The notes below the pieces were generated by a model. The model was not told the DNA's origin and searched no databases. It saw only the letters and a program-made list of their open reading frames with translations. 64,000 nt of DNA. Source: Synechococcus sp. AG-673-F03 (GTDB lineage Bacteria; Cyanobacteriota; Cyanobacteriia; PCC-6307; Cyanobiaceae). Both the position numbers and the translations under genes were made by a program. Below, in pieces: positions 9,854-18,365 of the stretch. The stretch is taken from the NCBI GenBank assembly GCA_003211205.1, contig QCTJ01000001.1:1-64000 (forward strand), in the 5' to 3' direction. How positions within the stretch are numbered: the first letter of the stretch is position 1; each line of letters opens with the position of its first letter.

Positions 9854-11020
9854 TCAGGTGGACCGGAGTACATCCACGACGCTCTTGAAAGCGAACCACT
9901 CGGGGATCTCTTCACCGCTGCGCAGCATCTTGCGGAACTGAGTGCCGCTGAGCTTCTTCACGTGCAGCCCTCTGGCCTCGGCGTGTTCTGCGGTGACGTA
10001 ACCCTCCTCCTCCGTGTAGACGAGGTTGAGAGAGGGCACGGTCTCCATGGTGAGTTCAGGCGCGCACTCCTTGGCAAAGTTCTGAGCGTCGTAGGGACCG
10101 TAGAAGTCATCACCGCTCAGGGAAGACTTACAGCCGGCCATGTCACGCCCAATGATGAAATGGGTGCAGCCGTAATTACGGCGAATGATCATGTGCTGCA
10201 AGGCCTCACGAGGGCCTGCCATATGCATGGCGTAGGGCAGGTAAGCCCAGCGGATCCGAGCGTTATTCACCTCGGCAGCAAGTCGCTCATAGGTCTGGAA
10301 TCGCACAGCACCAGGGATGTCATCCTGCTGGGTGGGACCGCAGGTTGGATGCACAAGCACCACTGCGTTTTCACTGACGTTGCTGGCATGCAGGGCTCGA
10401 GTGAATAGCTCGTAATGGGCTCTGTGGATAGGATTACGGCATTGGAAGGCCACAACGTCCTCCCCTGCGGGAAGGCCTGCGCGGACCTCAGCTGGCGTTT
10501 TGCAAGGAAACACACGCGAAGGCAGTTCAAGGCCCTGAATCCGACCACCGAGGTAGAAACGGCGACGCTCTGTGGCGATCATGCGCACAGCCGGATGTTC
10601 CAGGGATGTGGTGCCATAGCAACCCTTGGCCTCGATGACCTTGTCTGGCTCCCACTTGTCCTCAACAGTGAGCACACCAAGGTCCTGGCCCTTATAAGTG
10701 AACAGAATCTTCTGCCCGACCGTGATGTCCTCACGGTCGGTGTCCATCACGATCGGCAGTCCGAACAGATACCCCGAGGTGGTGCGGTTCCCGGCCACAA
10801 CTGCGTCGTAATCGGCCTGGTGCATGAAACCCCTTTCAGGGGAGAAGCCCCCGACCACCAGCAGTTCAACGTCACAAGCATTGCGATCGGAGCATTCGAT
10901 GCTGCTGCTGGCTGAAGCCTTGACTGCAGCTTTGTCACCCTCCGGAACCATCAAATCAACCAGGGTGCCGCCATAGGGAGCGATCACACCGGTCTGAGAG
11001 GAAGGGGTGCTGGCAGTCAT
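9854..11020 (-). CDS. sat: Sulfate adenylyltransferase (ATP sulfurylase)
   Basis: This 388-residue enzyme activates sulfate with ATP to form APS, the first step of sulfate assimilation. The nucleotide-binding motif QCRNPIHRAHYELFTRAL and the downstream GRDMAGCKSS are present, along with an N-terminal PUA-like domain. The open frame runs 15 codons further upstream, but the ATG at 11020 gives MTASTPSSQTGVIAPYGG, the usual start region. It lies 46 nt upstream of ftsH3 on the same strand and may share a transcript with it. Confidence 0.95.
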   Translation of the reverse strand: MTASTPSSQTGVIAPYGGTLVDLMVPEGDKAAVKASASSSIECSDRNACDVELLVVGGFSPERGFMHQADYDAVVAGNRTTSGYLFGLPIVMDTDREDITVGQKILFTYKGQDLGVLTVEDKWEPDKVIEAKGCYGTTSLEHPAVRMIATERRRFYLGGRIQGLELPSRVFPCKTPAEVRAGLPAGEDVVAFQCRNPIHRAHYELFTRALHASNVSENAVVLVHPTCGPTQQDDIPGAVRFQTYERLAAEVNNARIRWAYLPYAMHMAGPREALQHMIIRRNYGCTHFIIGRDMAGCKSSLSGDDFYGPYDAQNFAKECAPELTMETVPSLNLVYTEEEGYVTAEHAEARGLHVKKLSGTQFRKMLRSGEEIPEWFAFKSVVDVLRST

Positions 11021-11093
11021 GACAGGCCGGATGGATTGGGAAGACGGCGCGATTCTCCCAGACAACAGCCTGCGGCTTCATCGAAAAGGGGTC

Positions 11094-11120
11094 ACAACAA
11101 AAAAGGGGCCGAAGCCCCTT
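11094..11120 (-). terminator. Intrinsic terminator of psbO
   Basis: On the minus strand, AAGGGGC, a CGAA-type loop and GCCCCTT pair over 7 bp (11103-11120). A run of six T residues and further T-rich sequence follow at once. It starts 28 nt after the psbO stop, so it should end the psbO transcript before sat. Confidence 0.85.
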
Positions 11121-11147
11121 GTTGCTGATCAAACTGTCTTGAAGTAA

Positions 11148-11969
11148 TCAGGCCTCTTCGAGCTGGCCGAAAAGCTCTCCGGTGATTTTGACGTCCACAG
11201 TCTCTCTGCTGCCCATATCAGAGTCGGAAGGCTGAATGGCGGAAAACACGCCAGCGAATTCGCCGGTTTCGGGATCAACACGTGTTATGGACAGGCTCAT
11301 CACACCCTGGCCATCGATGTACTGCTTCTTGTTCTCTTGCTCGAGCTCCTGGTAATCACCGCCGAGACCAATCAGACCCTGGGGGTAGTCCACACCAGTT
11401 GTGAGTGAACGGCCTTTGGGGTCAAGGAAGTTGCTGGTGCGGTAGCTCGGTGTGCGGTACTCGCCTTCAAAATCGGTGCTGGTGGTGATGGCTGCACCTT
11501 CCGCATCGACCTTCAAATTTTTGCTTGAAAACGTGAAAGGAAACTCCTCTCCGCCTGGGACCAGAACGGTGATGGCCTGGAAGTCGATGCCACCCTCCTC
11601 CGTGAAGGAAATGCCTTTCTCACTGACAACGAGGTCCCCGTAGACCTGGTCAAGACTGGAGGTGTAGCGGGTGAGGATCTTGCCCTCAACGAACTTGGCT
11701 TCCTGACGCTTGTTGGCAGGCTCACCTTTGACGAAGACCTGGCTGGGATGCATGCAGATGGCAGTCAGCTGATAGTCGTTGCCGGGAGTCAGCGGAATGG
11801 AACCACGTGCGGATTCAGGCAGCGTGGGGCAATCATTCGCCCTGCCGGTGTTACGGATGTCGTCGTAGGTGATGTTCGAGCGATCAACTGCCTGAGCATC
11901 TCCGCTGCAGGCAGTGACGAAGGTCAGACAGAAAGCCAGCACAAGGGCCAGCAGAGGACGGATGCGCAT
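11148..11969 (-). CDS. psbO: Photosystem II manganese-stabilising protein PsbO
   Basis: PsbO is the 33-kDa lumenal extrinsic protein that stabilises the oxygen-evolving manganese cluster. The 273-residue precursor starts MRIRPLLALVLAFCLTFVTAC, a signal peptide ending in a cysteine, followed by the mature NITYDDIRNTGRANDCPTL. The ATG at 11969 is chosen because the longer open frame adds an unrelated 31 residues. It is divergent from a small conserved gene, with a 118-nt intergenic region, and is followed by a strong terminator, so it is likely monocistronic. Confidence 0.97.
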   Translation of the reverse strand: MRIRPLLALVLAFCLTFVTACSGDAQAVDRSNITYDDIRNTGRANDCPTLPESARGSIPLTPGNDYQLTAICMHPSQVFVKGEPANKRQEAKFVEGKILTRYTSSLDQVYGDLVVSEKGISFTEEGGIDFQAITVLVPGGEEFPFTFSSKNLKVDAEGAAITTSTDFEGEYRTPSYRTSNFLDPKGRSLTTGVDYPQGLIGLGGDYQELEQENKKQYIDGQGVMSLSITRVDPETGEFAGVFSAIQPSDSDMGSRETVDVKITGELFGQLEEA

Positions 11970-12087
11970 GGAGGGGAAGCCGAAACGCCGGCTGTTGACG
12001 AAGTCCACCGGACAGGCGGATCTTACAGGTGTCAAACGGCCGCACCGGCTTGCCTTTTGCACGTCTCAACAACGTGAAGTGTTCTCC

Positions 12088-12393
12088 ATGCAGCGCGACG
12101 GCAGTGAAATCATCCAGGAGAAGCTGCAGCCGGCGCTGAAAACACTCCGAGAACTTTCAGAACATCATCGAGACGATCCCGAGTATTTGCTCCTGCTTCA
12201 ACGTGATCTGGAAGCCCTCCACAGAGACATCCAGGACGATGCGTTTCAGGCAAGCCTTCCAGAAGACCGCCAAAAACTGTTCGCTCTGCTTAAAACGATG
12301 GAACGCAGCGGCGGCTGGCCCTCTATCCCGCGACTGCAACTGCGCACGTTCATCGGCCTTGTGGAGCAGGGTCCCGCCGATATGGCTGCTTGA
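12088..12393 (+). CDS. Conserved hypothetical protein
   Basis: This 101-residue soluble, largely helical and charged protein has no recognised domain. The start at 12088 gives MQRDGSEIIQEKLQPALKTL; the upstream part of the open frame is antisense to psbO and is discarded. It is divergent from psbO. It converges on coaBC with no gap, both genes ending on the palindrome TGATCA at 12391-12396. Similar short proteins are, as far as I recall, conserved in marine picocyanobacteria, but no function can be given. Confidence 0.65.
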   Translation: MQRDGSEIIQEKLQPALKTLRELSEHHRDDPEYLLLLQRDLEALHRDIQDDAFQASLPEDRQKLFALLKTMERSGGWPSIPRLQLRTFIGLVEQGPADMAA

Positions 12394-13656
12394 TCAACAG
12401 GCCTGTTTGATCTCTGACAGTCGATCCAGCAAGCGATGAGACAACACGAGCTTGTCTTCGAGAGGACAGATCTGATGACGATCGCCTGGACCGAGAAGCC
12501 AGCCGGCGTTCTGATCACTGTCAAGCCCCTGACCGAGGCGGTCGACAGGATTGACCATCAACAGATCACAGCCCTTGGCCTGAAACTTTCGGCGGCCGAG
12601 CTCAAGCAGTTGCTCATCGGTTCCTGTCAGGGCGGCAAAACCCAGAACAGACTGACCCGCGGGGCGCCTGCTCACCAGTGAATGAAGCAGATCAGGCACT
12701 GGCTCCCAACCAGCCTCCAGCGACTCAATCAGTTGGTGTTTCGGCAGCTTCCCAACACCAGTGGAACTGGTTCGGCGCAAATCAGCGACAGCCGCGCACA
12801 TCAACACCGCATCTGCTTTCGGCTGCAGCTGTTGGATCCTGTCGTCCATGGCGGCACTTCCCACCACTGCATGACACTGCAGGCCTTCCAGCCAGGATGG
12901 CGGAACTTGCAGCGGGCCATGAACCAAATCAACGGTGGCACCGCGCAGATGAGCGGCCTGAGCCAACAGAACACCCATGCGGCCACTGCTGCGGTTGGAG
13001 AGAACACGTACACAGTCCAAAGCCTCCAAAGTCGGACCGGCGCTCACCAGCACATGCCTCCCGCGCCAGTCGGCTTTGAGGCGGCCCTCAGCATCGGCTT
13101 GCAAGAGGGCACTTTCGGCAGCCAGTTCTATCCTGACTGGGTCAGCCATGCGGCCCGTGCCTAGACGGTCACAGGCGAGCAGACCGCCCTCAGGCGCCAG
13201 GGGCAGCACTCGAGGATCATCAAGCAGAAGGCCCCAGTTGCGCTGCACGGCAGGGTGGGTCCACATGGCTGTGTTCATCGCTGGCGCCGCCAGAACTGGG
13301 CACTCACAAGCCAGCAGGAGACTGGCCAGCAGTCCCTCGCCATCACCCTGCACCCAACGGGACAGTGATGTTGCACTGAGCGGGGCCACCACCACAAGAT
13401 CCGCCCATTCAGCCAGTTCGATATGCAGTGGGCGCAGACATGCAGGGTCCCACTGGTCGGCGTCCTGCAGACAGGGATGACGACTGAGCGTTGCCAGAGC
13501 CACTGGGCTCACTAAACGGGCAGCACTTGCAGTGAGCACACAGCGGACCTGAGCCCCCGCCTGCACAAGCGCACTGACCAGCAGCGGAGTCTTGACAGCC
13601 GCAATACTCCCTGAGGCAGCGACCAGCACCCGTCGTCCCTTCAGTAGCCCCGGCAT
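12394..13656 (-). CDS. coaBC: Bifunctional phosphopantothenoylcysteine decarboxylase / phosphopantothenate-cysteine ligase
   Basis: This protein catalyses two steps of coenzyme A synthesis. Its N-terminal flavoprotein half has ASGSIAAVKTPLLVSAL, the histidine in PLHIELAEWADLVVVAP and the substrate motif APAMNTAMW. The C-terminal CoaB half begins near VSAGPTLEALD and has NRSSGRMG and AAVADLR. The 420-residue length is normal for the fused form. It is 4 nt downstream of the DUF2555 gene stop, so the two are probably co-transcribed. Confidence 0.95.
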   Translation of the reverse strand: MPGLLKGRRVLVAASGSIAAVKTPLLVSALVQAGAQVRCVLTASAARLVSPVALATLSRHPCLQDADQWDPACLRPLHIELAEWADLVVVAPLSATSLSRWVQGDGEGLLASLLLACECPVLAAPAMNTAMWTHPAVQRNWGLLLDDPRVLPLAPEGGLLACDRLGTGRMADPVRIELAAESALLQADAEGRLKADWRGRHVLVSAGPTLEALDCVRVLSNRSSGRMGVLLAQAAHLRGATVDLVHGPLQVPPSWLEGLQCHAVVGSAAMDDRIQQLQPKADAVLMCAAVADLRRTSSTGVGKLPKHQLIESLEAGWEPVPDLLHSLVSRRPAGQSVLGFAALTGTDEQLLELGRRKFQAKGCDLLMVNPVDRLGQGLDSDQNAGWLLGPGDRHQICPLEDKLVLSHRLLDRLSEIKQAC

Positions 13657-13660
13657 TGGC

Positions 13661-13864
13661 TCAGTCCTCGTCGAAGGGTTCCTGATCGATCAAATGGGCG
13701 TATGGAGCGGTGAGCTCCGGTCGATGAATGGCGAGGGATCTCAATAGATGCCAGTCATTCAGGCCTTCAAAGGGAGTTAGGTAGTCGTCGTACTCCAAAC
13801 GGCGCGCCAGTGTCGCAACGGATGCCTCATCAAAAGAAGCCAATTGCTCCGGAGTGATCAGCAT
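13661..13864 (-). CDS. DUF2555 family protein
   Basis: This small acidic protein (67 residues from the ATG at 13864; 72 from a codon at 13879) resembles the cyanobacterial DUF2555 family. Conserved-looking stretches are LARRLEYDDYLTPFEGLNDWHLLRSL and the C-terminal PYAHLIDQEPFDED. It is the first gene of a pair with coaBC. No biochemical role is known for the family. Confidence 0.75.
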   Translation of the reverse strand: MLITPEQLASFDEASVATLARRLEYDDYLTPFEGLNDWHLLRSLAIHRPELTAPYAHLIDQEPFDED

Positions 13865-13935
13865 GCAGGCACGAAGCACTAATGATCATTTTGCCTTCGA
13901 GTGCGTTGGAAAACCGGCGCTAGGTTGATCTGCCC

Positions 13936-14008
13936 GGGGACTTAGCTCAGCTGGTAGAGCGCTGCGATCGCACCGCAGAGGTCAGGGGTTCGAATCCCCT
14001 ATTCTCCA
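13936..14008 (+). tRNA. tRNA-Ala (CGC)
   Basis: A 73-nt cloverleaf: acceptor GGGGACT/ATTCTCC, D arm GCTC/GAGC, anticodon stem CTGCG/CGCAG with loop ATCGCAC (anticodon CGC, reading GCG), T arm AGGGG TTCGAAT CCCCT and discriminator A. The G3-U70 wobble pair, the alanine identity element, is present. Position 6-67 is a C-U mismatch. No CCA is encoded. Confidence 0.93.
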
Positions 14009-14017
14009 TCGGGACTT

Positions 14018-14191
14018 ATGAGATCAAGGTTGAATTGGAGTGCTGATGCAGAACAGTCGCTCAAGGAAGTTCCTTTTTTTGTGCGACCAGCCGTTCGCCG
14101 CAGAATTGAATCGATGGCACAGGAGTGCCAGCTCGACTGCATCGATTCAGCGTTTTACGCCGAAGCCAGGGCGAAATTTGCGAAACGCTGA
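14018..14191 (+). CDS. PCP-reductase-domain mini-protein (PF08369-like)
   Basis: This 57-residue reading frame is easily missed because of its size. It reads WSADAEQSLKEVPFFVRPAV, then an arginine-rich RRRIESMAQ, then an Asp/Ile/Asp and tyrosine-rich end. This matches the pattern of the protochlorophyllide-reductase 57-kDa-subunit domain: W-x-x-A, L-x-x-V-P-F-F-V-R, R-R-x-I-E. The domain is found at the C-terminus of ChlB and in small stand-alone cyanobacterial proteins. It starts 9 nt after tRNA-Ala and may be read from the tRNA promoter. The stand-alone role is unknown; a link to chlorophyll metabolism is inferred from the domain only. Confidence 0.75.
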   Translation: MRSRLNWSADAEQSLKEVPFFVRPAVRRRIESMAQECQLDCIDSAFYAEARAKFAKR

Positions 14192-14194
14192 ATC

Positions 14195-14347
14195 ATGATC
14201 AGGCCCACGCTTGGCTACCGACGGGCGAGCAGACCTTCACTGCTGATGGCGCTCAGCATCACGGCCTGTCTTTCAGTGCTCGTCAGACCGTCCGCTCTTT
14301 TGACCTACGGGCTGATTCTTCTGGCAGGTGGCCTTTCCCGCCGCTGA
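14195..14347 (+). CDS. Candidate small membrane peptide
   Basis: A 50-codon frame begins 3 nt after the PCP mini-gene stop and in the same frame. It has a basic N-terminus (MIRPTLGYRRASR) followed by two hydrophobic stretches, SLLMALSITACLSVLV and ALLTYGLILLAGG, and ends in RR. About two thirds of third codon positions are G or C, like its neighbours. This looks like a two-pass or hairpin membrane peptide, but no homologue is recognised and no clear ribosome-binding site is seen, so it may be chance. Confidence 0.4.
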   Translation: MIRPTLGYRRASRPSLLMALSITACLSVLVRPSALLTYGLILLAGGLSRR

Positions 14348-14412
14348 TTAACGCTGTTGAGAGCGTTCATTCAGGCCATGCGGTAAAAGAGAGGTTGAGA
14401 AAGCCCCTATTG

Positions 14413-14613
14413 ATGTCTCAGTCGAAAAGAGAACAGGTAGTGAGCCATCTGCGCTACATCCGCCAAGAACTCCGTGAAATGCATCAGGGCGTCATGGAAG
14501 ACGGCCTCCTGCCAGAAGCCGGCGAAGTGCGAGGCGTGATGGCCCAAATGGAAGCGCTACTTGAACTGCTCGAAGGCAAAAGCTCTCGCAAAGCAAAAGC
14601 TGAATCCGACTGA
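14413..14613 (+). CDS. Small conserved helical protein
   Basis: This 66-residue charged protein starts at an internal ATG of a longer frame and reads MSQSKREQVVSHLRYIRQEL, then an acidic helix-rich middle (RGVMAQMEALLELLEGK) and a lysine-rich end. It is predicted to be soluble and helical. It is third in a row of very small genes after tRNA-Ala and precedes ycf20. I do not recognise a domain. Confidence 0.6.
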   Translation: MSQSKREQVVSHLRYIRQELREMHQGVMEDGLLPEAGEVRGVMAQMEALLELLEGKSSRKAKAESD

Positions 14614-14840
14614 ATCTTGAGGTCTCCACTTGCCAAGCAGAGCTGTTCAGGCTTTTCTACGAAAATAACCACGTCCTCAACCGGACAATTTTGGGCTTTT
14701 TGCATCAAAAGCCTCAATATGTAGCGGTTGACAAAGGCAATCACCCCATAAATGGTGTATACATTGAACGGCAGGGTTTCGGGCCGGGTGATGGGGATCA
14801 TCGGTTGTTATCCCTGCCTCTCTTTCAAGAGGTTGCCAAG

Positions 14841-15182
14841 TTGACAGCCCGTCTTCAAGCAACACGCCTTCAGCGAACAGTCGGAGAAGCCGCGACCAGG
14901 TTGGACCTGTGGGCGACCAATCCATGGCGACGTACGTCACTACTGCTCATCGCTCTAACAGCAAGTTTCATGATCGGAAACGGCGTTGCTTCCGTCTCTG
15001 GTGCTCTCAATCTGATGGACCCTTTGGCAGCGATGCTCACCGTGGGGCTGATGGAACTCATGGTGCGGGCAAGAAGACACTGGGCCAAAGATCGCGACAG
15101 TCACTTAGGTCGACAATTGCTCGACATGACGCGAATTGGGCTGCTTTATGGCCTCTTACTGGAGGGATTCAAGTTGCTTTAA
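14841..15182 (+). CDS. ycf20: Ycf20-like protein (DUF565)
   Basis: This small membrane protein has the Ycf20/DUF565 hallmark NPWRRTSLLLIALTASFMIG followed by two or three hydrophobic segments and a C-terminal GLLYGLLLEGFKLL. Ycf20-like proteins in plants and algae affect thermal dissipation of excess light; the cyanobacterial role is not settled. The frame is open further upstream (TTG at 14691), but a TTG at 14841 is chosen. It has AAGAGG 8 nt upstream and gives 113 residues, close to the family length. The start is uncertain. Confidence 0.75.
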   Translation: MTARLQATRLQRTVGEAATRLDLWATNPWRRTSLLLIALTASFMIGNGVASVSGALNLMDPLAAMLTVGLMELMVRARRHWAKDRDSHLGRQLLDMTRIGLLYGLLLEGFKLL

Positions 15183-15260
15183 ACCGCTCCAAGTCATTGA
15201 AAGCGCAGACAAAACTGTTCGACATCCATACGCTGAATCCAGATCGTCAAGCTTGCATCC

Positions 15261-16766
15261 ATGGCTGGAGAGCATTACTACCTCGAGCTGGATCCACCGG
15301 AAGATCGCCTGCGACATGCGCCTCACGTGGTGATTGTGGGCGGCGGATTTGCGGGTGTTCGTGCCTGCAAGGCACTGGCCAAGGCAGACGTCCGCATCAC
15401 CCTGATCGACAAACGCAACTTCAATCTTTTCCAGCCTCTGCTCTATCAGGTTGCGACGGGACTGGTCTCCAGTGGTGATGTAGCGACCCCACTGAGACAG
15501 CTGGTTGGACGCCAAAACAATGTGCAGGTCCTGCTTGGTGAAGTCACTGAGATCAAGGCTGAAGACAAGCAGATCATCTTCAGCGGCAAGGCTTACAGCT
15601 ATGACCACCTTGTGCTGGCAACAGGTTCGGGAAGCACCTTCTTCGGTCATGAAGAGTGGCGGACCTTTGCCCCACCGATGAAAATTCTTGAACACGCCGA
15701 GGAGATTCGGCGACGTCTGCTGATGGCCATGGAGCAGGCCGAACAGACTCCTGACCCTGAGGCACGTCGTTTCCTGCAGACCGTCGTGATCGTTGGAGGA
15801 GGGCCCTCCGGTTGCGAAATGGCTGGAGCCGCTTCGGAGCTGATGCGCAATGCCATGCGCAAGGAATTCCGCCAGCTGAATCTGGAAGACACGAGGATCG
15901 TTGTGGTCGACCCAGGCGACCGCGTACTGAGAGCGATGCCGGAAGATCTATCTCAGGCTGCACAGAAAACCCTGTCTGCTCTCGGTGTGGAGTTTCTGTT
16001 CAAAGGGCGTGTGCAGAGCATGCAACCCGGTGAAGTGATTGTGGGAACACCCGATGGTGAGCTCAAGCTGCAGGCAGCCACAGTGATATGGACCGCCGGA
16101 GTACGGCCATCTCATCTGGGCCGCATGTTGGCGGATTCCGTGGGCTGCAAGACGGACCGTGCCGGCCGCGTGATCGTAGAGCCAGATTTCTCCATGAAGG
16201 ATCATCCCGAGATCCGGGTGGTGGGCGATCTCTGCTGCTACAAGCACACTCGAGATGGAAATCAGCTGCCTGGAATGGCAGGACCTGCAACCCAGGCCGG
16301 AGGGTTTGTGGGCAAAGACATCGCCGCAATTGTGGCCGGAGGATCACGGCCGAACTTCAGCTGGTTTGATTTCGGCAGCATGGCCGTACTGGACCGTGTC
16401 GATGCGGTCGCAGACTTGCGTGGATTCAAATTCAAGGGCGGTCTTGGCTGGCTGCTTTGGGCCGCTGCTCACCTCGCCTTCATGCCCAATGAGGAGAATC
16501 GCTTCTCATTGCTCCTGAAATGGATCTTTGCGGTGGTCTCTCAGGCCAGAGCTTCGATGTTGCTGACGGGCATGCCTAGTCAGCACATGGGCTTGGACGC
16601 ACCGGATGCTGCGTTCCCGATGGCACCAGGAGTAGGCCCATCCATCTCAGAGCCCGGAGCAGCACTGCGGGCAGCGATGGACTACTACTCCAATCAGGTT
16701 TCCGGTCTTTCGCCTCAACCCAAAGCAGGAGAGTTCACAGAGGATTCCGCCGCTGCCATCAAATAA
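15261..16766 (+). CDS. ndbB: Type 2 NADH dehydrogenase (NDH-2)
   Basis: This 501-residue monotopic flavoprotein oxidises NAD(P)H and reduces quinone without pumping protons. The FAD-binding motif [17 protein letters not shown] is near residue 25, and the second Rossmann motif [15 protein letters not shown] is near residue 180. A third conserved stretch, [20 protein letters not shown], carries the FAD site. The C-terminal third has hydrophobic segments and is longer than in E. coli Ndh. Its last 52 nt overlap pyrB on the other strand. The specific cyanobacterial paralogue letter is uncertain. Confidence 0.85.
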   Translation: MAGEHYYLELDPPEDRLRHAPHVVIVGGGFAGVRACKALAKADVRITLIDKRNFNLFQPLLYQVATGLVSSGDVATPLRQLVGRQNNVQVLLGEVTEIKAEDKQIIFSGKAYSYDHLVLATGSGSTFFGHEEWRTFAPPMKILEHAEEIRRRLLMAMEQAEQTPDPEARRFLQTVVIVGGGPSGCEMAGAASELMRNAMRKEFRQLNLEDTRIVVVDPGDRVLRAMPEDLSQAAQKTLSALGVEFLFKGRVQSMQPGEVIVGTPDGELKLQAATVIWTAGVRPSHLGRMLADSVGCKTDRAGRVIVEPDFSMKDHPEIRVVGDLCCYKHTRDGNQLPGMAGPATQAGGFVGKDIAAIVAGGSRPNFSWFDFGSMAVLDRVDAVADLRGFKFKGGLGWLLWAAAHLAFMPNEENRFSLLLKWIFAVVSQARASMLLTGMPSQHMGLDAPDAAFPMAPGVGPSISEPGAALRAAMDYYSNQVSGLSPQPKAGEFTEDSAAAIK

Positions 16767-17755
16767 AGCAAGGCCATCCTGATTGGGATTCCATTGCTCA
16801 CCTGACTCTCCACCAGGTTGGCGTTCAGGTCATCAAGCAGGGCCCCACTCATCTCGACCCCCCGGTTGACCGGGCCAGGGTGAAGTACCGGGATTGAGGC
16901 TCCGCATCGAGCCAATCGCTCATGGCTGAGACCGTAATCACGGTGGTAACGATCAAGCCCACTGAGCAGGTGCTGACGCATGCGTTCCTTCTGCAAGCGC
17001 AGGGTCATCACCGCATCCGCCCCCTTGAGTGCGGTATGTAGGTCGCGGCAGATCGTCAGCGACCCGCGCTTGTCAACAGGATCGGTGGCCTGGCCTGGAG
17101 GTGGTTCAGCGAGGAAATCGGCGAACGCATCTGGTAGCAAAGTGGGCGGACCGCAGAGCACGACCTCTGCACCACAAGCCGTCAAAGCCCAGAGATTCGA
17201 GCGCGCCACACGTGAGTGCAGGATGTCTCCCACGATCACAATCCGACGACCTCGCAAAGCCTCGGGGCGGGGATTGCTGGCATCAAAGTGATGAGCAAGC
17301 GTGTAGAGATCCAGCAGTCCTTGACTGGGGTGGCTGTGCAGGCCATCACCGGCATTGAGGATCACGGTGCGCTCACCCGTGCGCTCCAAAGCTTCAGCCA
17401 GCTGCCGAGGCACACCAGTACAGCGGTGCCTCACCACCAGCATGTCGGCGCCCATCGCCACATAGGTGCGGGCGGTATCGAGCAGTGATTCCCCCTTGCT
17501 GAGCGAACTGCTGGAGGGCGAAAAACTAGAGACGTCTGCAGAAAGGCGCTTGGCAGCCAGCTCGAAACTGCTGCGGGTCCGCGTGCTGGGCTCAAAAAAG
17601 AGGGTGGCCACCAAGCGACCCTGCAGCGCAGGCAGGCGACGAGCACCTGTGGCCGGCATCGATCTGAAGCGATGGGCCAACTCCAGAACAGTCGCGAAGT
17701 CCTCTAACGAAAAGGCCGCGAGATCAAGGATGTGTCGGTGTGTCCAGGCGCTCAA
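16715..17755 (-). CDS. pyrB: Aspartate carbamoyltransferase catalytic subunit
   Basis: PyrB condenses carbamoyl phosphate and aspartate, the committed step of pyrimidine synthesis. The carbamoyl-phosphate motif [19 protein letters not shown] is present near residue 55, with [12 protein letters not shown] after it and [11 protein letters not shown] near the C-terminus. The 346-residue length is slightly above the usual 310. Its start overlaps the end of the glycosylase gene by 32 nt, and its 3' end overlaps ndbB by 52 nt tail to tail. Confidence 0.95.
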   Translation of the reverse strand: MSAWTHRHILDLAAFSLEDFATVLELAHRFRSMPATGARRLPALQGRLVATLFFEPSTRTRSSFELAAKRLSADVSSFSPSSSSLSKGESLLDTARTYVAMGADMLVVRHRCTGVPRQLAEALERTGERTVILNAGDGLHSHPSQGLLDLYTLAHHFDASNPRPEALRGRRIVIVGDILHSRVARSNLWALTACGAEVVLCGPPTLLPDAFADFLAEPPPGQATDPVDKRGSLTICRDLHTALKGADAVMTLRLQKERMRQHLLSGLDRYHRDYGLSHERLARCGASIPVLHPGPVNRGVEMSGALLDDLNANLVESQVSNGIPIRMALLYLMAAAESSVNSPALG

Positions 17756-18365
17756 CTGGCCTCACCTCACTGATTCTCATCGTAGAGGCGCACAGCTCAG
17801 CTGCCCAGCCTGGGTTGGGTCGCAAGGCTTCACTGGGTTTCGGGGAACGATCCCCGCGAGCCCGTTTGCTAACGCTGCGACTGGCCTGCAGGTACCAGCG
17901 CAAAGGCAGCTCTTCGGCCTGACTGATTCCGATCCGGGTGGTAGTGACCACAGCAGGTTCGCTCAGCTCGGCGGGGCGAGAGGCCAACCAGAGATCACCG
18001 CCTCCCCAGACCGACAAAGCATCACAACGGCGATCGATTCCGAAACGCCGGGCCAACAGGCCCGGTCCGGCCGCAACCCGTTCGGGTTCATCGGGAAGCG
18101 CCACAGCCCTCAACAACACTCCGTTCGCCCAGTCAGGACGGTCGGTCACCACATTCACGCAGTGATGAACGCCATAGCTCACGTACACGTAGAACCGACC
18201 AGGCTCACCAAACAGCGTTTCGTTCTGCGGTGAACGGCGGCGGTAACCGTGACAGGCAGGCTCATCCTGCGAATACGCCTCCGTTTCCACAATCACGCCC
18301 CAAAGCAAACATCCATCTGTCTGACGTTTCACCAGCCGGCAACCCACCAGCTCAGGTCCCACCAC
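17724..18365 (-). CDS. DNA-3-methyladenine glycosylase (AAG/MPG family)
   Basis: This monofunctional glycosylase removes alkylated purines for base excision repair. The family motifs are clear: [38 protein letters not shown] and [19 protein letters not shown]. The first standard start is a GTG at 18365. However, family-like sequence ([11 protein letters not shown]) continues in frame upstream to about 18398 without an ATG, GTG or TTG before an upstream stop. The true start may be a rare codon (ATC at 18419 is one candidate) or the N-terminus is shortened. It overlaps pyrB. Confidence 0.85.
   Translation of the reverse strand: MVGPELVGCRLVKRQTDGCLLWGVIVETEAYSQDEPACHGYRRRSPQNETLFGEPGRFYVYVSYGVHHCVNVVTDRPDWANGVLLRAVALPDEPERVAAGPGLLARRFGIDRRCDALSVWGGGDLWLASRPAELSEPAVVTTTRIGISQAEELPLRWYLQASRSVSKRARGDRSPKPSEALRPNPGWAAELCASTMRISEVRPVERLDTPTHP

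Noticed and set aside
14064-14082. Short AAGGA/TCCTT hairpin followed by seven T residues, like a tRNA-Ala terminator
   Set aside because: The stem is only about 5 bp and the sequence encodes the conserved EVPFF part of the PCP mini-gene, so it is better explained as coding; weak attenuation cannot be excluded.
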